Source of the DNA: Bathymodiolus thermophilus thioautotrophic gill symbiont
GTDB lineage: Bacteria > Pseudomonadota > Gammaproteobacteria > PS1 > Pseudothioglobaceae
Length of the DNA stretch: 64,000 nt
Assembly: GCF_003711265.1 (NCBI RefSeq)
Contig: NZ_CP024634.1
Span: 2,604,001 to 2,668,000 of the forward strand
Reading direction: 5' to 3'
Shown here: positions 18,507-27,942 of the stretch, in pieces
Layout of the letters: each line of letters opens with the position of its first letter
How positions within the stretch are numbered: the first letter of the stretch is position 1
Position numbers and translations under genes: made by a program
The notes under the pieces: model-generated
Database searches by the model: none
What the model saw: only the letters and a program-made list of their open reading frames with translations
Told to the model about the DNA's origin: nothing

Positions 18507-20660
18507 ATGAGTACACTTAATCGTTTTATTGTCAGGATTTTATTTGTTTTATTTACTTCACAGGTGTTTAGCACCAGTGTAAATGCAACTGAGGCAGCAA
18601 CTTTGGCGACCAATAAGTGTAGTTCTTGCCATGGGGGAGATTTTACTGGTTCTTCTGCACCCACACTTATTGGAAAGGCATCTGATTATTTACGAACAAG
18701 GCTGAATGCCTTTAAAGGTGGGCAGGGTAATACAACAATGCAAGGTATAGCCGCTAATCTTAGCGCTGCAGAGATTAATACATTGGCAAATTATTTTCCA
18801 ACTTTAGGGGCACTTGAAATTAGCACGGGTAATGTTGCTGTGAATGAGAATGCGCAAACCGTTACTACACTTGTGGCGAATAAAACTGGGGTAACTTTTA
18901 GCCTTAATGGAAGTGGGAATGACAATAGTTTGTTTATGATTGATGGCGCTGTGTTGAAGTTTAAAAATGTCGATGGTGCAAATTTTGAAGCCTCACCGAC
19001 TAAACATAGTTTCACCGTCAATATTCAAGTTGCTAAAAGCAGTGTAGAGGTTAAGAAAACCCTTACCGTTACCCTGAGAGACCTTAATGACGAAACCCCT
19101 ACTAACATCAACTTCATAGGCAGCTCTACCATCGCTGAAAACACCGCCATTGGCTCTGAATTAGGTACATTTTCTACCATTGATGCTGATGCTAACGACA
19201 CTTTTACCTACACCAGTAACAATGCCATATTGGCCATTGACGGCAACACACTCAAACTCAACGCCGCTCTAAACTATGAGAGTGCCACTAGTTTCACTGC
19301 CACCATTACCGTAACCGATGGCAACGCCCACAGTTTTAACAAAACCTTTGACTTTTTAGTTAGCAATATAGAAGAGGACGCCATTACTCTAACTAGAAAA
19401 GAAATTGCATTTAACGCAACTGCTGGCGCAATCATAGGCACCTTATCCAAAGTAGATGCAAGCACTTTAACTTACAGCGTTAACGACACCACCAATTTTG
19501 AAATTACTGACAATCAACTAAAAATCAAAATTGATGCTACTGCGATCACATTCCCAGCCACCATTACCATTACCGCCAGCGACGGCGCCCTAACCTCTAC
19601 AAAAGACTTTACCATTACCAAAACCATCGATAATGCTGACACTCCAGTAATCAATCAATTCATCGTAACCCAAGGTGGCAACAACGGTCGGCTGATTGGT
19701 AAAACTGGCGGAACAGTTACCGTCAATGCTTTAGTATCAGCAGAAACTTATGATTGGAGTAAATCTGATATTACTGGCACAAGCAATCAAACAATTTTTT
19801 CTTTTGACCCTGTCAACACAAATACTGGCATTCTAAAGATTACATTAAAAGCCCAGAACAATAACCTCTCATCAGAAAGAGTTTTAAAACTTAAATTGAT
19901 TGCAGGAAATGTCAACAGTGAGAACAATGACAAGGACAGCGATGGCATTCCCGACAACAAAGACACCCATATCGAAAGCAATAAAATCCAAGCAGGCGAG
20001 GGGAAAACTATGACCAGTTTAGGCGATACTAGAATATTGCTAGGCGCTATGGGCAAAGATTCTGGGCGATTAACCCTTGATCGAATAAAACAACATATAA
20101 CAGATAATCATTTGACTGAAAATGCCATAGATACATTAACTACTGGCAATATCTATGACTATGTAGTTGAGGGCTTAAGCGCTATTGGCGCCTCCACCCA
20201 AGTGATCATTGAACTCACCACCGCAATCCCTAAAGATGCAGTATTGCGTAAATATTCATTGGTGAATGGCTGGAGTAACTTTATGGTTGATGACAACAAT
20301 ACGATTAAATCCAGTGCAGACAATACTTGCGCCAATAACGCTACTTGGCAAACTGGGTTAATCACAGGTGCAACTTGTCTTAAATTAACCGTTAAAGATG
20401 GTGGTGCAAATGATACCGATGGCGACCAGACCAACAACACTGGTCAAGCCAACGGTGTGGTTGAAAGCACTATTTCAATAGCAACGCCTGCTGTCATTAG
20501 CGACGATGACAACAGTAGCAGCGATAGTAGCAGTGGTGGCGGTGGCGGTGGTTGTGTTTACAATCCTAATGCGCCTGCCAGATTTGATATGGGCTTTATT
20601 CTATTGATGACATTAAGCGCTTATTATTTAATGAGAAGAAGGCGTCGATTTGTCCGTTAA
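18507..20660 (+). CDS. Exported cytochrome c / cadherin-like protein with C-terminal sorting tail
   Basis: 717 residues. Signal peptide (FIVRILFVLFTSQVF) at 1-30, then a class I cytochrome c domain with heme site CSSCHGG and a candidate axial Met (TTMQGIAANLS). Next come cadherin-like beta repeats (DADANDTFTYTS, LNYESATSFTATITV), a calcium-type DKDSDGIPDNKD loop, and a domain resembling choice-of-anchor U (LTVKDGGANDTDG). The end is Ser/Gly-rich SSGGGGGGC, a hydrophobic helix, and RRRRR, the layout of the JDVT-CTERM/GlyGly-CTERM sorting signals. The start at 18507 is set by the Shine-Dalgarno CGGAG. The next gene is the likely processing protease. Base composition shifts from G/T-rich to A/C-rich near 19070. 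Confidence 0.82.
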   Translation: MSTLNRFIVRILFVLFTSQVFSTSVNATEAATLATNKCSSCHGGDFTGSSAPTLIGKASDYLRTRLNAFKGGQGNTTMQGIAANLSAAEINTLANYFPTLGALEISTGNVAVNENAQTVTTLVANKTGVTFSLNGSGNDNSLFMIDGAVLKFKNVDGANFEASPTKHSFTVNIQVAKSSVEVKKTLTVTLRDLNDETPTNINFIGSSTIAENTAIGSELGTFSTIDADANDTFTYTSNNAILAIDGNTLKLNAALNYESATSFTATITVTDGNAHSFNKTFDFLVSNIEEDAITLTRKEIAFNATAGAIIGTLSKVDASTLTYSVNDTTNFEITDNQLKIKIDATAITFPATITITASDGALTSTKDFTITKTIDNADTPVINQFIVTQGGNNGRLIGKTGGTVTVNALVSAETYDWSKSDITGTSNQTIFSFDPVNTNTGILKITLKAQNNNLSSERVLKLKLIAGNVNSENNDKDSDGIPDNKDTHIESNKIQAGEGKTMTSLGDTRILLGAMGKDSGRLTLDRIKQHITDNHLTENAIDTLTTGNIYDYVVEGLSAIGASTQVIIELTTAIPKDAVLRKYSLVNGWSNFMVDDNNTIKSSADNTCANNATWQTGLITGATCLKLTVKDGGANDTDGDQTNNTGQANGVVESTISIATPAVISDDDNSSSDSSSGGGGGGCVYNPNAPARFDMGFILLMTLSAYYLMRRRRRFVR

Positions 20661-21060
20661 GTTTTTAGTTGACAAACAATTTTGGGTCGCTATTGTAGCG
20701 GCTCTTATTGTTTGGATTCTGGTTTATTTTTTTGCCAGTGCTTTGATTGTAAAAAGTGAATTCAATCCAATTTATGCCATTTTCCTTTACCCTATCATTG
20801 AAGAATTGGTTTTTAGAGACTTAATACAAGATTATTTGCACACTAAATTTGCAGGCACTGTTGCTCAACTTTCGCTGGCCAATATCTTAACGACTATTTT
20901 ATTTGTGTTGTTACACTTAGTTTATCACCCAATTTTATGGGCGCTGGCAGTTTTTATTCCTTCATTAATCTTTGGTTATTTTAAAGACAGAGCCAACCAT
21001 GTATTACCTGCGATAATCTTGCATATATTTTATAACTTTGGGTTCTTTTTATTGCTTTGA
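20650..21060 (+). CDS. CPBP-family intramembrane glutamic protease, likely MrtJ-type sorting enzyme
   Basis: A 136-residue membrane protein with about four membrane segments. It carries IIEELVFRDLIQDYL (paired glutamates and Arg), HLVYHPILW and AIILHIFYNFGF, the three CPBP/CAAX-protease motifs. It starts at TTG 20650 inside the upstream gene's last codons, an 11-base overlap. The overlap and the tail on the upstream product suggest it is the dedicated protease for that tail, as described for JDVT-CTERM systems. The assignment to that subfamily rests on context; the protease fold is clear. Confidence 0.8.
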   Translation: MSVKFLVDKQFWVAIVAALIVWILVYFFASALIVKSEFNPIYAIFLYPIIEELVFRDLIQDYLHTKFAGTVAQLSLANILTTILFVLLHLVYHPILWALAVFIPSLIFGYFKDRANHVLPAIILHIFYNFGFFLLL

Positions 21061-21093
21061 AAATGAAGGCGCCTGTATTTAGATATAAATATT

Positions 21094-21175
21094 GAGACCT
21101 TTGCGTAAATATAAATAATCATCAAGAATCCACTTTTTTATTTTTATTAATTTTGATTATTTTATGCAAAAATCT
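21094..21175. mobile_element. Short deletion form of the GAGACC element (about 82 bp)
   Basis: Left end GAGACCTTTGCGTAAATATA followed by ATAATCATCAAGAATCCAC; the right end is decayed to ATTATTTTATGCAAAAATCT. A TATAAT follows at 21181-21186, so the element lies at the promoter of the next gene. Confidence 0.65.
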
Positions 21176-21220
21176 TAATGTATAATCAAAGTGAATTTTC
21201 TAACAATGGAGAAGAAAAGT

Positions 21221-21928
21221 ATGTTTAAAAACAATATATATTTATCATCTGGAATGTTTAATGCAGACACCAACCTTTATAACGCTTGTCTTGCAAAATA
21301 CCTTGAAAGTAAAAAACATCGCTGTTATTTACCGCAACGAGATGGGCTTTCGGTAGCAAAATTGAATTCTTATTTACAAAAACATTATCCAAAAATTGCC
21401 AATGAAGTCTCTTGTTATATTCCATATTATTTTGATCTAGGCTGTGGCATGAGGGATGCTATAGCAGTTGTTGCCAATATGGATGATCCAGTGGACATAG
21501 GGATGACCGTTGAAGTTTCCTACGCAAGCATTGTTAATTTACCTGTTGTTGGTGTGAGAACAGATATTAAATCTCCATTTGGAAATGTGAACGACTTAAT
21601 ATCTATTAACCCATTTCCAGTGATGCAATGTGATGTTTATCTAGCAACACAGCCATTTAATGGTGAATACAAAGACATTATGCATCACCTTGATAATATA
21701 TTTGATACAATTGAAGCAAGTGTGGAGCAGTTGATAAAAATAAAAAGCAACAATATGACACATTCTAAAAACCCAGTTATAATAAATATTCTAAAAGCTT
21801 CGGAAATACTCTTTGATGGCATAAAAGATATACATACAGAGGCAGCCATAGAAAAGGTTGTTAAAAGATATCTTGCACATAAAGAGTTTTTTGATTCTAT
21901 TGTGCCTAAAGCAATACCAGAATTGTAA
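21221..21928 (+). CDS. Nucleoside 2-deoxyribosyltransferase-like protein
   Basis: 235 residues from ATG 21221, which has the Shine-Dalgarno GGAGAAG. The N-terminal half follows the deoxyribosyltransferase pattern: IYLSSGMFNADTN, CYLPQRDGL, NMDDPVDIGMTVEVSYA (Asp and catalytic-type Glu) and VVGVRTD. The C-terminal extension is charged and helical and I do not recognise it. Enzymes with this fold transfer or hydrolyse nucleoside bonds; some relatives act in defence. It stands alone between a mobile element and a terminator. Confidence 0.75.
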   Translation: MFKNNIYLSSGMFNADTNLYNACLAKYLESKKHRCYLPQRDGLSVAKLNSYLQKHYPKIANEVSCYIPYYFDLGCGMRDAIAVVANMDDPVDIGMTVEVSYASIVNLPVVGVRTDIKSPFGNVNDLISINPFPVMQCDVYLATQPFNGEYKDIMHHLDNIFDTIEASVEQLIKIKSNNMTHSKNPVIINILKASEILFDGIKDIHTEAAIEKVVKRYLAHKEFFDSIVPKAIPEL

Positions 21929-22004
21929 AGTTGCTTCTTTATTACTTTTACGCTTAGAGATTAAAACCGAACTAAGCGGTTAAGCGTATTAAAGAAAGGA
22001 ATAA

Positions 22005-22039
22005 AAATAAAGGGGAGGTCTATGGCCTCCCCTTTATTT
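22005..22039. terminator. Bidirectional intrinsic terminator
   Basis: A perfect 14-bp stem, AAATAAAGGGGAGG with CCTCCCCTTTATTT, and a seven-base loop. The A- and T-rich flanks let it work in both directions, for the deoxyribosyltransferase-like gene (plus) and ybeY (minus). Confidence 0.85.
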
Positions 22040-22050
22040 TGTTATCAATG

Positions 22051-22066
22051 GAGACCTTTGCATAAA
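22051..22066. mobile_element. Solo left end of the GAGACC element
   Basis: GAGACCTTTGCATAAA, ending six bases before the ybeY stop codon. No partner end is seen. Confidence 0.55.
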
Positions 22067-22071
22067 GTTTT

Positions 22072-22512
22072 TTATTCATAAGGATTACAGATTTTCAATC
22101 CATGCAAAATCTTAATTTCTAAAGCCTCCATTGCTTCTGCCTCCTCTTCTTCAATGTGGTCATAACCCAATAAATGTAATGCCCCATGCACCGCTATATG
22201 CATTAAATGATGCTCGAATGTTTTGTGTTGCATTTGAGCCTCTGCTTTCACCACTGCACTGCAAATAACCACATCTCCCAAAATAGCTTCGTCAATTTCC
22301 TTAGGCAAATCACTTGGAAAGGACAACACATTGGTGGGTTTGTCTTTATTGCGGTAGGTTTTATTTAAATGTTGAATTTCGGCAATATCCACAATACGAA
22401 TCAACAACTCACTTGCGCCAACCCCTAAATCGGCAATCACTTGTTGCAAAATATCAGTCAGATTTTGCACATCAATAGATAAATCGTTAATACTATTTTG
22501 AATAACAACCAT
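22072..22512 (-). CDS. ybeY: Endoribonuclease / rRNA maturation factor YbeY
   Basis: A 146-residue metalloprotein needed for 16S rRNA 3' end maturation and ribosome quality control. The zinc motif [11 protein letters not shown] (H-x3-H-x5-H within [15 protein letters not shown]) is intact, as is TNVLSFPSD. Divergent from priA; the 5' regions touch. Confidence 0.95.
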   Translation of the reverse strand: MVVIQNSINDLSIDVQNLTDILQQVIADLGVGASELLIRIVDIAEIQHLNKTYRNKDKPTNVLSFPSDLPKEIDEAILGDVVICSAVVKAEAQMQHKTFEHHLMHIAVHGALHLLGYDHIEEEEAEAMEALEIKILHGLKICNPYE

Positions 22513-22563
22513 ACTTTTATTTATTGTATAAAATCATTTATTTTATACAACAATAAATTTCAC

Positions 22564-24528
22564 TTGTCATCAATCCTTAAAGTTGCTGTTCCCGTTCCAT
22601 TAAATCAAACTTTTGACTATAAATGCGAAGTTGAAGTGGCTCAAGGTATGCGGGTTAAGGTGCCTTTTGGACGCAAAAAAGTTATTGGCATTGTACTTGC
22701 TAAAAAAGACAAAAGTGATTTTGCAAAACTAAAAACCATTGAAGAAGTATTGGACGACACGCCAATATTAGATCAACCAATGCTCGATTTTTTGCATTGG
22801 TCAGCAAATTATTACCATCATCCAATTGGCGAAGTGATTGCCGCTGCATTGCCAAAAAATCTACGCATTGGCAAACCAGCAATCATCAAAAAAGTGGTCG
22901 GACTGCCAATTGAAACCAGCGAACCCAATTTTGAACCCACAGACGAACAACAACATGCCATTGCGCAAATCTCAACTTCTTTAAACCAATATCACGGATT
23001 TTTACTCCACGGGGTAACCGGCAGTGGCAAAACTGAAGTCTATCTACGCATCGCTCAGAAGGTACTCAATCAAGGCAAACAAGTGCTAGTCCTAGTACCT
23101 GAGATTGGACTTACGCCACAGATGATTGCACGCTTTGAATCCAGACTGAACACGCACATCGTCTCAATTCACTCTCAACGCAACGAAACACAAAAATTAG
23201 ACGCCTATTTAATGGCAAAAGACGGCTCTGCTGGCGTGGTACTTGGCACACGCAGTGCGATTTTTGCACCCATGCCAAATTTAGGGTTAATTATTATTGA
23301 CGAAGAACACGACACTTCTTTTAAGCAACAATCCAGTTTTCGCTATTCTGCCAGAGATTTGTGCTTTGTGCGTGCCAAACAAGCCGATATTCCTGTGATA
23401 TTAGGCACAGCCACACCATCTTTGGAAATGCTCAAGCAAGTGATGGACAAAAAAATTACTCGCCTAACCCTAAAAAAACGCGCAAGTGGTGCACCCTTGC
23501 CAAAAGTAAATTTGATTGATATGCGCACCGAAACAGGTAGTGCACTTTCTGCATTATTAATCGAAAGAATGCGGCAACATCTGAAAAATAACAAACAAGT
23601 TATGTTGTTTATCAACCGCCGTGGCTACGCTCCCGTGTATTTTTGCACGCAATGCGATTGGAAATCAGAATGCGACCACTGTGATTCGTCAATGATTTAT
23701 CACCGCCACATTAATCGCCTTAGGTGCCACCATTGTGGCGATGAAAAAATACCCGAACAAACCTGCCCCGACTGTGGCGAACAATCGCTAGAAGTGTTTG
23801 GTTACGGCACCCAAAGACTGGAAGAAACACTAGGCTCACACTTCGCCAACACCTCAATCATTCGCATCGACCGCGACACCACTCGCCGCAAAAAAGCCTT
23901 TGAACAACATTTAGAACAAATCAACTCTGGTGAACCCTGCATTATTGTCGGCACGCAAATGCTGGCCAAAGGGCACGACTTCTCTAATCTAGCAATGGTA
24001 GGCGTTTTGGACATTGACGGTGGCTTATTATCCAGCAATTTCCGTGGCACAGAATACTTGGCGCAACTCCTAATTCAAGTATCAGGGCGTGCCGGCAGAA
24101 GTGGCGAACAAGGCGAAGTGGCTATTCAAACCCGCTACCCTGACCACCCCATTTTTAACTTCGTACTGTCCAACCGCTACACTCAATTTGCCAGCACCCT
24201 ACTCAAACAACGCACCCAAGCCAAAATGCCACCATTTTCCCATCAAGCCCTCATCTGCGCTAACGCCAAAGTCAAACAAAATGCCCAAGATTTTTTACAA
24301 GAAATGGCAACACTACTCAAAAGCATTCAAATAGACACCGTGGAAATTTGGGGGCCCGTTTCTGCCGTTATGGAAAAAAAAGCCGACTATTATTATTTTA
24401 ATCTCTACTTGCAATCCGACAACAGAAAATCCCTACACCAAATGCTTGCCACCCTCAACCAACACACCAAAACACTTACCCTTAAAAATAAAGTCCGTTG
24501 GTATTTAGATGTTGATCCCGTCGAATAA
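22564..24528 (+). CDS. priA: Primosomal protein N' (replication restart helicase PriA)
   Basis: Restarts stalled replication forks. I place the start at TTG 22564 so that the protein opens SSILKVAVPVPLNQTFDY like the family; the open frame extends to ATG 22498 without homology. Present are GVTGSGKTEVY (Walker A), IIDEEHD (Walker B), eight zinc cysteines (CTQCDWKSECDHC, CHHCG, CPDCG) and the C-terminal helicase motifs (QVSGRAGR). About 654 residues, slightly short for PriA. Confidence 0.93.
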   Translation: MSSILKVAVPVPLNQTFDYKCEVEVAQGMRVKVPFGRKKVIGIVLAKKDKSDFAKLKTIEEVLDDTPILDQPMLDFLHWSANYYHHPIGEVIAAALPKNLRIGKPAIIKKVVGLPIETSEPNFEPTDEQQHAIAQISTSLNQYHGFLLHGVTGSGKTEVYLRIAQKVLNQGKQVLVLVPEIGLTPQMIARFESRLNTHIVSIHSQRNETQKLDAYLMAKDGSAGVVLGTRSAIFAPMPNLGLIIIDEEHDTSFKQQSSFRYSARDLCFVRAKQADIPVILGTATPSLEMLKQVMDKKITRLTLKKRASGAPLPKVNLIDMRTETGSALSALLIERMRQHLKNNKQVMLFINRRGYAPVYFCTQCDWKSECDHCDSSMIYHRHINRLRCHHCGDEKIPEQTCPDCGEQSLEVFGYGTQRLEETLGSHFANTSIIRIDRDTTRRKKAFEQHLEQINSGEPCIIVGTQMLAKGHDFSNLAMVGVLDIDGGLLSSNFRGTEYLAQLLIQVSGRAGRSGEQGEVAIQTRYPDHPIFNFVLSNRYTQFASTLLKQRTQAKMPPFSHQALICANAKVKQNAQDFLQEMATLLKSIQIDTVEIWGPVSAVMEKKADYYYFNLYLQSDNRKSLHQMLATLNQHTKTLTLKNKVRWYLDVDPVE

Positions 24529-24577
24529 TACAATATCCCATAAAGTAGGAAAGGGCAAAAGATAGAAATATTATTAA

Positions 24578-24736
24578 GAGACCTTTGCATAAATATGGAT
24601 GATGAGCAAAATTCAATTTTTGCCCACTTGGTGATTTTCTTAAACCTTGTCCTAGTAGGGCTAAGGCTGGGTTTAAAAAATTACCAAGGGTAAAAAGTGG
24701 ATTGTTGATGATTATTCATATTTATGCAAAAGTCTC
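24578..24736. mobile_element. GAGACC element, 159 bp
   Basis: Ends GAGACCTTTGCATAAATATG and CATATTTATGCAAAAGTCTC (one change). Inner inverted repeats CCACTTGGTGATTTTCTTAA and TTAAAAAATTACC, with the central CTAG-type hairpin, make it one long imperfect palindrome. It fills the space between priA and bioA and ends one base before the bioA stop region. Confidence 0.85.
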
Positions 24737-24737
24737 A

Positions 24738-25973
24738 TCAAGTATTAACAACAACTTTAATCGCACTGGTAATAACTGACAATTCATCATCAGTAACCGT
24801 AAACGGTGGCATAGTATAAAGAAATTTACCATACGGCCTAAGCCAAACACCATTATCAATAAGCTGGTTTTGAGTTTTTTCAACCTCGATATCGCTTACC
24901 ATTTCTATGATACCAATAGCACCTAAAATCCGCACATCAGCCACTTTGTCATTTTGCTTAAGTGGTGCAAGTTCATCGTAAAAATGTTTTTCAATACGAG
25001 CAATATTATCTTGCCATGGCGAATTAAGTAACAAATTAATACTGGCATTTGCCACCGCACACGCAAGTGGATTTGCCATAAAAGTAGGGCCATGCATCAA
25101 AGTACCAACTGTCTGTGCTATCTCATCGGTAGTAAGTGTGGCAGCCAGCGTCATATAGCCACCTGTCAGCGTCTTGCCCAAGCACAAAATATCCACTTCA
25201 ACATCCACATATTCCAGGGCAAATAACTCACCTGTTCTGCCAAAACCAGTGGCAATTTCATCAAGAATAAACAGCACTTGGTGTTGCTTGCAAAGTGCCT
25301 TGGCTTTAAGCAAATATTGTGGATTGTAAAATCGCATGCTACCAGCACCTTGCACCACAGGCTCTAAAATCATGGCAGCAATGGCGCCAGAATGTTGCTT
25401 TAGCGTTGCCTCTAAATCTGCCAATGCCTCATCCATAGGGGTAACAGATGGACTTTTGACAAAAAAATGTTGGGGCAAAATGCCTGAGAATACATGATGC
25501 ATGCTGTTGCTTGGATCACATACGCTCATTGCGCCGAAAGTGTCTCCATGATAGCCACCCTGAATGGTGACAAATTTGTGCTTGTCTGCCTTGCCTTGAT
25601 TGTACCAATATTGACATGCCATTTTGAGTGCCACTTCTACAGCAACTGAACCTGAATCAGAAAAAAACACTTTATTCAAAGGCTCTGGCGTGATTGTTAC
25701 CAAAGTTTTTGCCAAGTCAATGGCACTTTGATGTGTTAAACCGCCAAACATAACATGCGCCATCTTTTTGAGTTGCTCAGTTACAGCTTGATTCAAAACA
25801 GGATGGTTGTAACCATGAATCGCTGACCACCACGAACTCATGCCATCAATGACCCGTCTATCACCTTCTAAATTAAGACAAACGCCATCAGCTGACAGCA
25901 CTGTATGCGATTTTATGGGATTAGGCACTTTGGCATACGGATGCCAAATATGTTGATGGTCAAATGTATTCAT
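24738..25973 (-). CDS. bioA: Adenosylmethionine-8-amino-7-oxononanoate aminotransferase
   Basis: Biotin synthesis: transfers an amino group from SAM to KAPA, giving DAPA. 411 residues of a fold-type I aminotransferase, with DSGSVAVEVALKMA, the PLP lysine in LCLGKTLTGGYM, and HGPTFMANPLA. The end abuts a mobile element. Seven bases downstream of gph on the same strand, so probably co-transcribed. Confidence 0.94.
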   Translation of the reverse strand: MNTFDHQHIWHPYAKVPNPIKSHTVLSADGVCLNLEGDRRVIDGMSSWWSAIHGYNHPVLNQAVTEQLKKMAHVMFGGLTHQSAIDLAKTLVTITPEPLNKVFFSDSGSVAVEVALKMACQYWYNQGKADKHKFVTIQGGYHGDTFGAMSVCDPSNSMHHVFSGILPQHFFVKSPSVTPMDEALADLEATLKQHSGAIAAMILEPVVQGAGSMRFYNPQYLLKAKALCKQHQVLFILDEIATGFGRTGELFALEYVDVEVDILCLGKTLTGGYMTLAATLTTDEIAQTVGTLMHGPTFMANPLACAVANASINLLLNSPWQDNIARIEKHFYDELAPLKQNDKVADVRILGAIGIIEMVSDIEVEKTQNQLIDNGVWLRPYGKFLYTMPPFTVTDDELSVITSAIKVVVNT

Positions 25974-25980
25974 ACAACCA

Positions 25981-26649
25981 TCATAAATACTGCTTAAGCT
26001 CAGCCATCGAATCGATCACCAAATCAGGCTTGGCATCACGAATATCATTGCCATGATTGTAACCATAAGACACACAAATAATATCAAAACCTGCTGCGCG
26101 TGAAGCCTTTACATCGCTGATTGAATCGCCCAACATCATTGAATCTTTTGGGTCAATGCCAAAAAATTTGGCTGCATGAAACAAAGGCAACGGGTCTGGT
26201 TTTTTCTTCGCCAAAGTGTCACCAGAAATAACCAATCCAAATTCATCAAAAATACCCAAATCTTTTAAAATCGGCAGTGTAAATTGTTCAGCTTTGTTGG
26301 TCACGCAACCCAAAATATAGCCTTGTGCTTGCAGATAATCCAAACCTTCTCGAACGCCGTCATACAACGATGAGCGAGCCGAAGTGTTGTTGGCATATAA
26401 ATCCAAAAAAATTGGATAGGCCTTATCATATTCAGCCTGATTAGCCGTGCCCTCCAATTCGCCTGTGAGTGTGCGTTCTACCAATTTTGGCACACCGTTA
26501 CCGACCCAATGACGCACTTTTTCCTCACCCCATTTTTCCCTGCCCATGGTTACCATTAGTTCATCAACGCAATATGCCAAATCTGGCACGCTATCGACCA
26601 AAGTGCCATCAACATCAATCATAATTAGTTTTGGATTAAATTTTTTCAT
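25981..26649 (-). CDS. gph: Phosphoglycolate phosphatase (HAD family)
   Basis: 222 residues from MKKFNPKLIMIDVDGTLVDS. HAD motifs DVDGTLVDS (I), CVTNKA (II), KKPDP (III) and MLGDSISDV (IV) are complete, with a helical cap typical of Gph. Removes phosphate from 2-phosphoglycolate, made by Rubisco oxygenation or DNA repair, which would suit an autotroph. The start at 26649 follows an AAGGAAAA-like ribosome site. Divergent from proC. Confidence 0.88.
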   Translation of the reverse strand: MKKFNPKLIMIDVDGTLVDSVPDLAYCVDELMVTMGREKWGEEKVRHWVGNGVPKLVERTLTGELEGTANQAEYDKAYPIFLDLYANNTSARSSLYDGVREGLDYLQAQGYILGCVTNKAEQFTLPILKDLGIFDEFGLVISGDTLAKKKPDPLPLFHAAKFFGIDPKDSMMLGDSISDVKASRAAGFDIICVSYGYNHGNDIRDAKPDLVIDSMAELKQYL

Positions 26650-26714
26650 TTTTTCCTTGTTGTCCTTGTTGTTAAAGGTAGAATACACAATTTTACGAGT
26701 TTTGAGATATTTTA

Positions 26715-27545
26715 ATGCAAAAAACAACAACAATCGGCTTCATTGGTGCAGGCAATATGTCTTATGCTTTGATTTCTGGCTTACTTAAAAACGGATTTTC
26801 AGCAAAAAACATCAGACTCAGTGACAAAGATGAAGTTTTATTGTCGCAACGACAAGTAGAATTTGGCGTTAAAACTTTTGCCGATAATGCACAACTTGCT
26901 GCACAATGTGAGGTTATCATTCTTGCCGTAAAACCACAAATATTATCAAATGTTTGCAAAGAAATACAAGTGCACATTCACCACCAACCTTTAATCATTT
27001 CTATCGCTGCTGGCGTCAAAAGCAATGACATTAATCGCTGGTTAGGTGGCACTGCACCTATTATACGCACGATGCCAAATACACCTGCACTGCTCGGCAA
27101 CGGCGCAACGGGGCTTGTTGAAAATGAGGCGGTTAATAACCAACAAAAAGACTTGGCAGAACAAATCCTTAGCGCTGTTGGCCAATGCTTTTGGGTGGCA
27201 AATGAAGATCTGCTTGATGCCGTTACAGCACTCTCAGGCAGTGGCCCCGCTTATTTCTTTTTAATGATTGAATCAATGTCCAATGCAGGCGTTGCTCTCG
27301 GGCTAGATGAAAAAATGGCTGAAAAACTCAGCATTCAAACTGCACTAGGTGCCAGCATGATGGCAAACCAAAACAACGAATCAGCACGCCAACTACGCAA
27401 CAAAGTTACCTCAAAAAATGGCACAACACAAGCCGCAATCGAGTCTTTTCAAGACCAAAATTTTGAAGCAATCGTTTCCCATGCAATGCGTGTTGCCTTT
27501 AACCGTGCTAAAGAAATAGGCTTTGAACTAGGTGCAGATGAATAA
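26715..27545 (+). CDS. proC: Pyrroline-5-carboxylate reductase
   Basis: Last step of proline synthesis. 276 residues, with the Rossmann motif IGFIGAGNMSYALISGL, AVKPQ, RTMPNTPAL, and the signature ALSGSGPAYFF plus VTSKNGTTQAA. Overlaps the YgfX-like gene by 8 bases. Confidence 0.96.
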   Translation: MQKTTTIGFIGAGNMSYALISGLLKNGFSAKNIRLSDKDEVLLSQRQVEFGVKTFADNAQLAAQCEVIILAVKPQILSNVCKEIQVHIHHQPLIISIAAGVKSNDINRWLGGTAPIIRTMPNTPALLGNGATGLVENEAVNNQQKDLAEQILSAVGQCFWVANEDLLDAVTALSGSGPAYFFLMIESMSNAGVALGLDEKMAEKLSIQTALGASMMANQNNESARQLRNKVTSKNGTTQAAIESFQDQNFEAIVSHAMRVAFNRAKEIGFELGADE

Positions 27546-27942
27546 CAAACTGGAGACATCAGCCATCTATTTAACTTTAAGCCTTGCCACTTATCTGCTT
27601 GTTCTATTTGCAACTTGGTATTATTTTTATAATATATGGCTGAGTTTAGGAATGAGTACCCTATTGTCCCTATGGCTGGTTTATTTCTTACCAAGAGCGG
27701 TGTGGTTAAGCCACCCCCGTTCAGTTGTTAAAATTTCTTTAGACAAAAACAGATTGACATTGGAAAGAAAGGACCATTCCACACAGCAATATACTGCCTT
27801 TTATCCTGCATATCAATCTCGTTTTTTGCTTATTATTAATGTGGGAAAAGAATCGGTGGTTATATTTAAAGATGCGCTGGCATCGCAATCCCTTTCACAA
27901 TTTAATCGATATTTTAATACGCAGAAAGATGTTAACACCTGA
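27538..27942 (+). CDS. Small membrane protein, YgfX-like
   Basis: 134 residues. Two membrane segments lie near residues 13-50, then a soluble beta-rich part ending SVVIFKDALASQSLSQFNRYF, which resembles the (V/I)xFxDxLxxxxFRxLR ending of YgfX proteins. Similarity is weak. The ATG at 27538 is favoured by an AGGTG site and overlaps the proC stop; the dsrS start lies within its last codons. Confidence 0.5.
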   Translation: MNNKLETSAIYLTLSLATYLLVLFATWYYFYNIWLSLGMSTLLSLWLVYFLPRAVWLSHPRSVVKISLDKNRLTLERKDHSTQQYTAFYPAYQSRFLLIINVGKESVVIFKDALASQSLSQFNRYFNTQKDVNT

